Positions 22,035 through 32,745 of a stretch of DNA of 64,000 nt are shown here, one piece after another (positions within the stretch are counted from its first letter, which is position 1; each line of letters opens with the position of its first letter). The translations under genes were made by a program, and so were the position numbers. The notes under the pieces are model-generated. The model saw nothing but the letters and a program-made list of their open reading frames with translations, was not told the DNA's origin and searched no databases. Source of the DNA: Pseudopithomyces maydicus (lineage: Eukaryota; Ascomycota; Dothideomycetes; Pleosporales; Didymosphaeriaceae); contig JANTUC010000012.1 of NCBI GenBank assembly GCA_026873275.1, positions 1,198,001-1,262,000 on the forward strand, in the 5' to 3' direction.

Positions 22035-23162
22035 ATGTCGGGTTCTACGCAGATAACCTCGCCCCAGCAGTTCAGCACGCTGCTGGCGTCGTCACGCCTG
22101 GTTGTGGTTAACTGTAAGCTACCTTGCACGCCCACCCCCGGTGCACTGCTCAACCAACTGACTTCCGCCCGCCCAGTCTACAACGAGTGGAACGCCGCCT
22201 GCAAGACCATCGGCCCCGTCTACGACCAGCTCGCCGGTTCCCTCGCCCGCCCGGGCACCGTCACCTTCGCAAAAGTCAACGCCGAGCAGCAGACGCAGAT
22301 TGCGCAGAGCTATGGCGCCACAAAGTGAGCTTACCCGACGTCAAGCTTTGCGGTCCGGCCCCTGCTGACACCTGCGCGCAGTCCGCCCCTCTTCGTAATC
22401 TTCAAGAACGGCCAGCAGGTCTCCAAGTTCACCGGCCAGAACCCCCAGCAACTCTCGGAAAACATCAAGAAGCTAGCCGCCGAAGTCGAATCCGGCGAGG
22501 GCGGCTTCGGGGAAGCAAGTGGGAGTTCTGCCGGGGGCGCGGGATGGCGGGGTGCTGCCCTGCCCAGGGGATACACAGATGTTACGGATCAGGTCGATGT
22601 GCGCGGACTGGACCTGCTGAATTCGGACAGCGAGTTTGGCGGCGTGAGGACGCTGTTTGAAACGGGTGCTCCGAGCAATCTGAACAAGGGCAAGGGAGCA
22701 AGCACAGGGAAAGACACCAAGTCCGATTGGGTGGAAAGCGACGTGGACGAGCAGCTCATGCTCTATGTCCCATTCACATCCACGCTGAAAATCCACACCT
22801 TACAAATCACTTCCTTGCCGCCCAAGTCCGACGACGACGACGACGACGACGAGGCTCCCGTCCGACCGAAGACCATCCGCTTATACACCAACCGACAACA
22901 CAATCTCGGATTTGAGGAGGCCGAAGATATCGCGCCGACTCAAGAGTTTGAGCTCAAGCCTTCGGATTGGGACGAGAGCACCGGGACGGCTAAGCTAGAA
23001 CTCCGCTTTGTCAAGTTCCAGAACGTGTACTCGTTAGTAGTATTCGTCGTGGACGGAGAGAACGACGGCGAGAAGACGCGCATTGACCGTGTCAAGATCA
23101 TTGGAGAGTCGGGCGAGAAGCGGGAGATGGGCAAGCTGGAGAAGGTGGGAGGAGATGAGTAA
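22035..23162 (+). CDS. Thioredoxin-like protein with PITH domain (Txl1/TXNL1 type), active site changed
   Basis: The exons are 22035-22113, 22177-22324 and 22382-23162, giving 335 aa with consistent phases (1 and 2). The N-terminal thioredoxin fold (1-110) reads VVVNFYNEWNAACKTIGPVY where active thioredoxins have WCGPC; here W31-N32-A33-A34-C35, so the first (nucleophilic) Cys is missing. The fold is otherwise kept, including NPPLFVIFKNGQ with the cis-Pro region. A Gly/Ser-rich linker leads to a PITH domain (about 180-330, DQVDVRGLDLLNSDSEFGGV, SDWVESDVDEQLMLYVPF), the module by which TXNL1/Txl1 binds the 26S proteasome. A run of seven Asp from a GAC repeat (22830-22850) sits in a surface loop. 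I infer a proteasome-associated adaptor that cannot act as a normal disulfide reductase. Confidence 0.87.
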
Positions 23163-24480
23163 GAGGTAATCCCCGTAGTACACATCTCCAAGGAATTTTT
23201 TCATGAAACATGCGTCTGCAAGGGGCCAGCCACCATGTCACCGTGAGGTACTTGGAAAAGCCCAGGGTTTTCATGGATGGGGAATTGGGCTGAATCGGTT
23301 GATAGAATTCAGAGCGCGTCACGAATGAGGCTTTGGTCTGATTATGCTTGATAGTTTTGGTTGGGTGTTTGAGACTGGTCAAAAGCTAGACTTCAATCTA
23401 ACATTGTTCGAGATTGGTATTTTCCTGGTCTGATATGATCCTGAGCACTCTGTGTAGTACTTGTTCGTGCACTGTAGTCTCGATGGTCGACTTGGTGTTA
23501 TCTTGCACATTTTGGTCTTATTCATTCTACTTGAATAAAATTCATCCACGTGTCTAGGCACATCAATGCTTTCATCAGATTCAGTAACCCTAACTGGCCT
23601 TCGTCACATTATCTAGCAATGACATGACCAACGAAGTTGGGCCTTGGATTTTTTTTCCAACATGTCATGCGTGAACCTGATAGAAAAACCATAAGAATTT
23701 TATAATATTATGACCAGTCTATATTCCTTTCGCAAATATGTATATGTTACTCAGAGCTCATACTTCACCCATCAAGCCTACAATACAAAAAGTTCGTATG
23801 CACACGGAAAATATTATTCATTTTGGAGGACCGTAGACATTATGATGATAGCCAATAGCTCTGGTAAAATCTTCATAGAAAAACAATCATAAATCTTAAC
23901 CTTATTTGAATTCCAGAAAAGTACAGTTTGCCATAAGTCGTTCGCACATGATTTATTGAGCTTAATGGTGGAATTTTTCAATGCTGTGAAGAGAACACTT
24001 GTAGAGATGATTTCTAATACGTCGACAACATATGAAGTCTCGTTTCTAGAACGCTGCCCAAAACAGAGAACAAGAATCAATCAAATGCACACCCGGATAC
24101 GCATCTCGTCTCGTGATACGAAACGCACCTGGGCACGCTCAACGACTTCAACGCATCGAATCAACAGACACTCAGCATGTCGGTTTTCCAACGTCTCAGT
24201 CACGTCAGCCTGCATATGGCACAGTCTCAACATTTGAGGCCGCACACGAGACAACCTCCCACTCGGGAAGTCTTCGTCATGCATGCATGCATTCCTTCAT
24301 TCTTTCATCACCAGAAAACAAAACAACTCAAACAAAAAACAAGGTATGTTCGACCCTTTTCCAGTGAAGGCGCCACTGCAAGCTGCGCCTCCACAAAGTG
24401 TATACGATCGATTATGCAATATGTTCCTTCTGGAAGATCAATGACATTTACGCGATACTGCTACTCGCCGCGTAAATAAC
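23163..24480. other. Intergenic, AT-richer patch
   Basis: No gene is seen. By eye the stretch 23,400-24,100 is more AT-rich than its surroundings, with many short A/T runs and no long frame. I see no inverted repeats or transposase remnants. It could be an old decayed insertion or simply a 3' intergenic spacer. Confidence 0.35.
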
Positions 24481-27400
24481 GTTTTGGGAAACTTCATCTT
24501 TGATCTACGCCGCACGAAGAGAAGGAAAGCGGTTCCCAAGGTTTGCGCAGAATTTGTAGGGCGCCGCGGGGAAACCGTTTCGCCGGTGCTCCGGGGGCGC
24601 TAAGCTACGCGGGGTATGGCGCGAGAGAGGAGAATGATCAAAATTTCTGAGCGATGCGGCTGCTGCGCTTCTTTCTTTTCTCGATATGGCCGAGGATGAG
24701 ATCTTTATTATTATATGATAGGAAGAGAATGACCTGGTGAATGCTGGGACTGATCTCACGTCTAAAGAATCTGAGGCCTGTCTTTTTTTTGCTTGTTGGG
24801 AGGGGAGGGGAGGTTGGGCTGTGAGATTGCTTTGCGCGACTCGCGACGCGTCATGCGCAAAGAGAATCGCAAATGGGCGACGTGCGTGACGGCTGGCAAT
24901 GGAGCGCTGAAGGCATCTCAACTGCTGGAGCTAGTCTTACTGTTGAGCGGATGCTGTGGGTGGAGGTGATTGTGCTATGATACCAACGGCTGCTCTGCTC
25001 ACCTGCACACACGTTCGAACAACAGCGCTACCAGGATCACCTTCTGTGGATCTTGACATCAAATGGTGAAGAGTCGACTGTTCGCAGGATGGAACTGATG
25101 TTTTCGACAATGAAATTAAGAAAGACCTACGGTAAAGGCATAAACGTGCAATCATACATACACGTGGAAGCATTCACGTGCTACCATCACGCCGCCCAGG
25201 ACGTCCTGCCGCGTCTGTTCGTACCACCTAGCATGTTGAAACGTATGTAAAAGCCACGCGAGCTGCTGCTCCACGCGAGAGCCGCATTGCATGTGCCCAC
25301 ATGCACTTCATTCTACGCGTCTTCCATGAACCCTTCCACCGTCTCATATGCGTTTCAAGACTCCACTCTCATCGCATCGCCCATCGCGATCGCGTGGCTA
25401 TGAAAAGGCACAACGGCAAGGCCCCATGTCCTCCCGCGGCCAAGCGAACGTTGGGCGAAGAGCGCATCGCGCATGAACGGGCGGGCGAGACGGAAATGAA
25501 GCATCGTTTGCTACTCGAGGCGGGTGGGCGACCATTCGTCGGCGGACGTGCGGATATCGCGAGTTCGAGAACGTCGGTCGGGAAGCTCACTCATTGGCAA
25601 GCAAGCCTCCACTGCAACGTCGATGGAGACCCACGCGGAGGCTTTTCTTGCAAAGCGCAAGGTGCCGTGCCTCGATGGTACTGAGGTTGGCGACTTTTTG
25701 GGGAAAGGTGTGGGTTCGGAGTATTCGCCTTATGCGCCAAGTGGTGGTTCAGGGCTCCAGGGTACGCTCCAAATATCCGGGCAAAGCTACGCGTTTTGAA
25801 GGGCCAATCAATCTGAATACGTTAGATGGTCCACGCCGCACGTGTGCGGTCCATGATAATTCCAATTTGTGTAACCTTCGAATCGGCGCCTTAGGTACCA
25901 TTGTGTGCCATGCCTGTCAGAGAAGCTGTCAATTCCAAAAGTGAGACAATGGCTGTGGATCATGTCAACGTAGTGTGCAGTGCCCTCCCGGGCGTGTATT
26001 ATTCGAGACGACGCGTTCCAAGCCCCAAAGTCGACATCATCATGCGGGGATGTTGTATTGTGATCAACACATGGCAAAGTTCACACTGCCCAAGATCAGC
26101 TCGCAACATGACATCAATAGCTTCGACTTGACGTTCGCCGAAGTTGGCCTACCTTTTGGACATAAAGTTCGCATGATGATCGAGATCTTCGAGGGCCCAA
26201 GGTGCTGGACAAGGGCACATGATGCACGAGCATGCTATCGTGGTCGATCATTCGGAATAATTGCAGTGCTATACGAGATGATGCAAACGTCCGCACGCAC
26301 AAAAATAAGTGTTTCACAAACTATGTCCCCCACACCTGATACAAGCAGACGTACCAGGAAGGCGCTGGTTGATAGGCGGGGAGCATGTCTACCTCCCACA
26401 CGCCAATTATGGGTCTACTAGGTACTCGATTCTGTCACTGCCAACGCATCGCTGTGGCGGTGCGTCGACTGTGCCGAGCTGAACACGACCTTTGCCACAG
26501 TCAGTGCAACAGTTACGTCGCTTGTTGTCTTGTCCATAGGATCACGTTCAGCAGCGTAGCCCAAGCTTCTGGCCGAGGTAACGGCGAGTGCACGGCGGTT
26601 CGATAAGCTCAGGGTAGCCAATCCCCCACGTGATATGGATGATCTGAGGCCGTCGGCAGATGCTCAACAAAGCCAGGAGGGCCCTTGACTCAATGGCGTG
26701 ACTGCCGAGGGCGTTGGTCAAGAGATGTCGCTACTGAGACGGCTCCAGGACGGCCCTCGCCGAGGTCCCACTTGCCGTCTCACGACGCACAAGACGCATT
26801 TTTGCTGAAATTCACTCGCCAACCAGCCGTCCTTGGAGCAGAACTGACTTGTCTCGCTTTTGCTTGGACAGTGTGGGGTGGGGTGCGTGTCGAGGTCCAT
26901 GATGCAGACAAGTCTGGAGGGTTCGAGCCCAACAGTCTTGTTAGCAACCAGCTAGAAGGGTTTTCTTTTACGATTCCAAAACGCGGGAATTTGTGCAGGA
27001 ATGATGGGAACCACAGACCAGAGGCGCGGGTGGGCAACCCTCGGCCGACCCGGGGAAAGCGTACCCAGCGCGATGGCCAGGCGATGGTGGTGTTCCTACG
27101 CTCCAGCCAACAAGAGTACGCGTGCTGCCACGAGCATTAAAGTCGAATTTCGTCTGTAGGCATCCGTACAGTTAGCCAGGGTCTTTTGGTCTTTGCTCCG
27201 ACAACGGCTCAACAGAACCCAGCAGGTTGGATCGTCCTCTGCAATGGAGCTGCGAACTGCCTCATGCGGAATAGATATGCAGACGTGTGGGGTAGTTGTG
27301 CAAGGGCGAGTACAAAATGTTTCGACAAGATTACGGGCGTGGATTTACCCAGAGTGGCAGACAAGCAGCAGCGCAGGCCTCAGTGCTAAACCAGACAGAG

Positions 27401-28298
27401 TAGGCATGCCGCTGTCAGGTCTGGTGGAGGCCTGAACGTCAAAAGTCACGTAACAGAGTGGCATGTCTGCGATATCTGGAGTGGGTGTGAGCAGCAACGA
27501 CTTGAAGCGAGCGGTACAATGCTGTCTCGAAACGGTGGGTCTTTGCGACTGCAGTTGTTCCTGCGCCATGGCTCACAGGCAACGCATGCGAGCCGAGTGG
27601 GAGGATTTGGGTAAATCCTTGCATGCAGAGACTAAACCGCGACGGGCAGAGGATGCAACTGAAGCGGTGGAGGCGAGACACTTGCGCATGAACAGCTGCA
27701 TGTGGGCGGCGGCCAGCGGAAAGGCGTTTGGGACGCGAAAGAGAGAATTGCATCATGGTTGAGTTTCTAGTGGGCGTCGGGTCGCGTAGATGGGCGTCGC
27801 AGCCAATAGCCTACGCGGTGCAGCGAGAGACACTTTGGTGAGAGTAATGGCGGACCGAAAGGGCCCAAGGAGCGGTCCCGTAGAGAAGCCATGGCACGGT
27901 TTGGTCTTGGTCTACCCCGCCGGGCCCTCTGGGTCTACTTCAGAGATTTCGTGGAAGATCAGGGTGCCGGTGGGAAGATGATAAGGTTAGCAGGTGGGGA
28001 AATTGCCATGGCCAGCTCGGCGCTATGGACGCTACGCGGGCTTCCCCGGCGTGTGTACCCTGACGAAGCGGATGCTAGCAGGTGAGTCTGTGTGCGCGGA
28101 AGGGACCTGAGTCCTTCCGCGCGGGCTAATTCACGAATCGCGGGTCGTCGTGGGGCGTGTCAGTGAGTCGTGAAGGGCCAGCTTCCAGAATGTGGCTAAG
28201 GATGAAACAGGTTACAGGATGGCGGCATCGGAGGCATGGCATGTGCAGATGCTCAGCAGGAACAGTAGACGTGCCGGAGAGAAGTGAGACCGTGGGGA

Positions 28299-28334
28299 GC
28301 AGATGGAGCAGACGGGGCAAACGGGGCAGATGGG
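28299..28334. repeat. Imperfect 9-bp tandem repeat, four units
   Basis: Four head-to-tail units of the form GCAGAYGGG lie in non-coding DNA. They differ by one or two bases. Confidence 0.7.
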
Positions 28335-28876
28335 GCACTGCAGCGGGCGGATGGCTGCTATCGATTGATAGCGCCGTGTCTGGGAGCAATTTCTCGTGAG
28401 AGAGGGCCGGTGGTGTTGAGTGGCAGTGTGCCAGTGTGCGTCGGCGGTGCTGCTGTTCCTGCGCGGTACCTGCATTAGACGTTGGCTCAGAACCACAAAA
28501 GAAAGGCTGCCCTTTCGTCACTGTGGGGGTGGGCGTGGATGGGCATTTGCGGCATGGGCAGGGCGGCGCGATTGGGCCAGCCTACGCCGTTTCGTGCGCA
28601 GGCGAGGGTGCTGGCCGCGAGTAAAGCGGCGAGCGCGCCAGGCCGCAAGGGGCCTACCCGGTGCCCGATGTGCAGTGGACGATGGTGTGCACGCAAGCAT
28701 AATTTGCCGCTAGCCCCCCAAAATAGCAGTTCGATAACTTGTGCGGATTATCGCGGCGGGATAAGTCTTTATCGAGCGCCGCCGGAGTTATACACGTTTG
28801 CACAAATCTGGCAGCGCGCCATGAGGGAAGACGCCCGTGCTGACTGCGTCTGCGTCGTCTGTGGTATATGGATCGT

Positions 28877-28904
28877 GGATGGATGGATGGATGGATGGAT
28901 GGAT
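28877..28904. repeat. (GGAT)7 microsatellite
   Basis: Seven perfect tetranucleotide units in non-coding DNA; a likely length-polymorphic marker. Confidence 0.95.
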
Positions 28905-29324
28905 GCAGCAGCAACAGGAAGCAAGTATAGAATGATGCCATCGCGAGGCAGGTCAGACCAGCGTAAAAAAAGCTGCCTTGACGACTGCGTGCAGCGTTGA
29001 AACACCCGACCAGCAGACTCTGTCAACAGGCAGGGCAGCCGAACTATGATATACTACCTACCATATAGCACACGGCGGCGGGTGGCGGCGAGCCAACCGT
29101 GGTGAAGGCACAACACCATCCAGTGGCGATGTGATGGTGTGCAGCGCAGTCTTTGCGACCATGTTTCACCACTGCAAGCTGCCTTTGCATCGTGCCATCA
29201 AAGTTTCCCCACACGACCAGCCGGATGGCAGTTCGTCCACGGCGCCGGGCAAATCACCACCCAGCCCAAGCCGGCCTGCTGCAGCAGTCCGTGGTGTTCC
29301 TGCAGGTCTGCCTCGAGGCACGCT

Positions 29325-29344
29325 CAGCAGCAGCAGCAGCAGCG
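29325..29344. repeat. CAG-type trinucleotide repeat
   Basis: A short run of CAG units inside the non-coding region. It is the source of poly-Leu, poly-Gln or poly-Ala in the overlapping spurious frames. Confidence 0.75.
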
Positions 29345-29760
29345 CAGGACGAGCGACTGCGACGACGTGAACCTCGGGGCCATGGATCGGGATTGTACAG
29401 CGGAAAGAGGACGTCGACACCATGACCCACCGTCTGGGTGTACGCGATGCAGTCATCCTCCATCTCACCCACCTGCTTTTCTCGAGTGGACAGTTGCACG
29501 GCAGCCTCGCTCGCGCCTCCAGTGGGTGACGGCGCCTCCGGGAGGGCATTGCCTGCCAGCGAATGCCCCCAGCGACTGCCACCCCAGCGCCTGCCAGCCG
29601 GCGACTGGCCACCCAAGTGACGGTGGCACCGCGTCTGCTGGCTGCGATTCGATTCGGCGCATTTGCATCGTGAGCAATTGTTTCCAAACAATCCCACGCA
29701 TCGAGGGTCAGCAGGCAGGTCTCAGCCGTCGTGCGGCGCGGCGTGCAGGGCCAGGGCAGG

Positions 29761-29793
29761 CAGGGCAGCAGGGCAGCAGGGCAGCAGGGCCTC
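29761..29793. repeat. 8-bp tandem repeat (GGGCAGCA), about 4 copies
   Basis: Consecutive GGGCAGCA units in GC-rich non-coding DNA, the first one slightly altered. Confidence 0.7.
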
Positions 29794-30300
29794 GTCCAAC
29801 GGGCAGCTATCACTATCGATTGGGCGGATAGGCTGATATGGATGGCAGCTGGGCACCCATTCAGCCTACTTCGAAGTAGACACTGTACCTGCTTGGACGA
29901 GGTCGAGAATGGAGCCCTCCCAGCTCGCTCGCTCGACCACTCGCTATGGCGCAGTGCCAGGGCGTGGGGTGCGGCTGCTCCACCACCCGGGCGTCGCGGG
30001 CCCACGACGTCCATCCATCTATCGATATCGTCACGCTGGCGAGGTGTAAGTAGTACTACGAGTCTACGACCCTGCTAGGCGTGTCCGCGAGTTGTGACGC
30101 CGGTGTGCACGCCTGTGCCGGTCTTCATTTCGCGACCCTCCACCACAGCGTCTGGTGCAGCCACAGGCAGGCCACTGGCAGGCCAGGCGGTTGGCGGCCA
30201 ATATTAGTGCATCCTGCAGCATAAAATAATGCCGCGCGTCGTGCTGCCCTAAGCTCAGCACCGGCACGCCCACGAGTCAACTCCCAGTCGCAGGATAATC

Positions 30301-30983
30301 GGTGCATGAGTCCGCGCAGGGGTCGCTGCAGCGTGCTCGCCCTCCACTATGGTTGGCCCAAGTGGAGTCCGTACTGCGCCCGCGCACGCTTCCCGACTCC
30401 CCTCCTAGAATGCTAGTTAACCAATTCCGTGCGCCCGCCCGTCTGTGCCTGGTCATCTTTTCTTCTTCTAACCTAATCGCTGTCTCGTCTCTCGCTGATC
30501 CATCCTACTTATCCAAGGCCCTGCCCTTCACTCGTTGCCTTTTCCTTGTATCCAGGGTTTATCAACCTCATCGACGTCTTTTTCTTCCGTGGTCATATTC
30601 TTGATCTTCCCTTTTGGTTTACTGTTCACCCACACGGTACTGAATAGTTGCCAGCCCTTCCTTTGGACCTTCGCGCACGACCCCATCCATGACCTCGTCC
30701 GCGACACACCACCATACCTATTAGTAGACGGACCACCCGTTGCAGTCACTCTCTGAACCCTTTCATCCTACTGACAGTTGTGGATACTATCGCTACCCCA
30801 ACTCTAATACCAACCCACTCACACACTTGCAAAACGACGCGTTGTACATAACATCACCTCGTTCCCGCTCCTCTTTTGGTACGTCCATCGCCCTTCCGTC
30901 TGGTCTGCCTCGGACGGGAACGCCACTAACATCGTCCCTCGCAGGATAGAATAAACGACACACATACACACAGACACTCCGCA
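30301..30983 (+). promoter_or_regulatory. Promoter and leader of the Msn2-like gene
   Basis: The stretch becomes pyrimidine-rich from about 30,440 and has the look of a long fungal 5' leader (TTTTCTTCTTC, ACACACATACACACAG just before the ATG). Two stress-element pentamers, AGGGG at 30318-30322 and CCCCT at 30399-30403, lie 580-670 bp upstream of the start. These are the sites bound by Msn2-type factors, so self-regulation is possible, but 5-mers are common by chance. Confidence 0.35.
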
Positions 30984-32745
30984 ATGGAAGGCTCGTATAT
31001 GCATCCGGCCCAGGCCATGGGCCAGGCCCCGTTCTTCTACTACAACCCAGAGGCACCCAACGAGAAGGCTCGCCAGCACGGTCACTTCACACCCCACCCG
31101 TCCGGCCCCCAGCAACACATGTTCCACCCGCTTCTCCTGCAACGACCGACGTCCTCGTCCAGCTCACCGTCGACCCCGTTCCAGCCTGCATTCAACCACG
31201 CCTTGCTGACTCCTGTTGCGTCGCCCCAGCCCACCTACCAGAAGCCCGCCATCTTGATCCAGCAGCAAGACTCGCCCTTCCTCCACCCCATCGACACCGA
31301 CTTCACATTCTCCCCTGCCACCCCTGCGCTATCGTCGTGTGGAAGCAGCATCAGCAGCCCGCCATCTTCATGCGATGTTTTGCCTACACCAATCCAGCCG
31401 TTCTTCGCAGGCGAGGGCATGGAGGGTGTCAAGCAGGGTTGTGAAGGAGAGGTTTTCAGCGAGATCTTGGCCCCTGGTGCCCAATGGCCTGGCTCGGCCT
31501 CACCGCCAATGACACCTGGTAAGCGAGATCCTGTGATGCGTTTGCTATCGATGAAAACGCGTCGATTCTTGGGTGAGACGAAATGGCTGACTTAGCAATA
31601 GTTTACATTCAGCCACAGGCGCCTGCGCTTGGACAGGGATCTTACCTGCTTTCCGCTACCTCTTGCCCCTCGCTCACCCCCTCTCCCTCACCCCAGCCCC
31701 GTGCAAGTTTCGCTGAGGCCGAGAACAACTTCTGCAACCCTCAGGATCTCGTCAACATTGCCGCTACTTCTGGCCCGTGCCTGCCCACTCTCTTCTCGGG
31801 TGACGAGGAGCACAGGATCGTTCTCAAGGGTGAGACCGCCAAGCCTTTCGAGCCCGTCGAGTCGTTCGCTTCCAACGGCCTGCCTGCCTGGGAGCCTCTT
31901 TTGGACTTCGAGCTCGACTCCGAGGACGACTTCAGCAACACCAGCTTTGTCAGCTGCCCGTCAACTGAGAACGCGCACTTCCTTGGCAACAAGCGCATGC
32001 GCACCGACGTGCCTGACCTCATCACCCCCGACGAGGACAGCTTCACTACTGACGAGAGCTACCTTGACTCTGAGGACGACCTTTGCTTCAGCGGCCTGCC
32101 CTTGACACCCTGCTCCAGCGACAGCTTCAGCAGCATGTCCGAGCCTGTCCACAAGAAGCGTTCAGCCAAGAAGATGACTCAGGAGAGCAGCGACAGTGAA
32201 TCGAGCGAGCAGCCCCAGACTTCTGCTGACAACACACAATCTGGTGCTTCCAGCCAGCAAGACTCCAACGACAACGCCATGACTTCAAGTTCCGAGGACA
32301 ACGCTACGCCCCCACCTCAGCCTACCAGCCGACGTGGCCGCAAGCAGTCTCTCACTGAGGATCCCAGCAAGACTTTCGTCTGCCAGCTGTGCAACCGCAG
32401 GTTCCGTCGTCAGGAACATCTCAAGCGCCACTACCGCTCTCTCCACACTCACGAGAAGCCCTTCGAGTGCACTGACTGCGGCAAGAAGTTCTCTCGCTCC
32501 GACAACCTCTCCCAGCACCAGCGTACTCACGGAGCTGGCGCCATGGTCATGGGTGTGCTTGCCCCCGAGGATCTCCCCCGCAGCAGTCCGACGTGAGCTA
32601 CCCTCACCAGGACCCCGCCATGCTGGGTCAGATCCTCTACTCTGCCGCTTCCAACATCTCGACGTCAAGTTCCGACGGGTTCTCCACTGACCTGGACATC
32701 TCGCCAATCTCCAAGCAGATGCGGAAGCGCAGGAGGGACGAGTAG
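30984..32745 (+). CDS. C2H2 zinc-finger stress regulator, Msn2/MsnA/Seb1 type; one apparent 1-nt frameshift
   Basis: Exon 1 is 30984-31518 and exon 2 starts at 31602 (83-nt intron, phase 1). The long N-terminal part is Ser/Pro/Gln-rich with acidic patches ([36 protein letters not shown]), typical of activation regions. Two adjacent C2H2 fingers start at C439: [29 protein letters not shown] then FECTDC...QRTH, split here at the linker. The finger contact residues R..EH..R and R..N..Q match the Msn2/MsnA/Seb1 group, which binds AGGGG stress elements. As read, the frame ends at 32596 soon after the fingers. In the next frame a conserved tail follows ([20 protein letters not shown], ending [11 protein letters not shown], stop 32743-32745). 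One extra C in C5 32562-32566 or 32575-32579 joins them, for about 559 aa. Expected role: nuclear activator of osmotic, oxidative and nutrient stress genes. Confidence 0.87.

Larger units (their letters stand above)
24481..30300. other. Long gene-poor region upstream of the Msn2-like gene
   Basis: About 5.8 kb without a supportable gene. It is GC-rich in its second half and carries several short tandem repeats, listed separately (28299-28334, 28877-28904, 29325-29344, 29761-29793). Open frames of up to 282 codons (29166-30014 minus, 29139-29831 plus) overlap each other, run through repeats, and have a composition of Arg/Ala/Pro/Cys typical of untranslated GC-rich DNA. I see no transposon domain, tRNA or rRNA. 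It may hold distal regulatory DNA or non-coding RNA for the C2H2 regulator. Confidence 0.35.

Noticed and set aside
24505..24921. 138-codon minus-strand frame
   Set aside because: No ATG at its start and low-complexity Arg/Ser/Ala content.
26915..26935. GGTTCGAGCCC, resembling a tRNA T-arm
   Set aside because: No acceptor, D or anticodon arm can be built around it at the right distances.
29166..30014. 282-codon minus-strand frame with an ATG (and an overlapping 230-codon plus frame)
   Set aside because: It runs through CAG and GGGCAGCA repeats, has no domain, and both strands are open at once, which indicates GC-rich non-coding DNA.
24481..30300. Decayed transposon in the gene-poor region
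   Set aside because: I found no transposase or reverse transcriptase fragments, terminal repeats or target-site duplications by reading; a computed repeat search could overturn this.
32590..32620. An 18-nt intron (GTGAGC...CACCAG) to explain the Msn2-like frame break
   Set aside because: Far shorter than any known functional fungal intron; a one-base deficit in a neighbouring C5 run is simpler.
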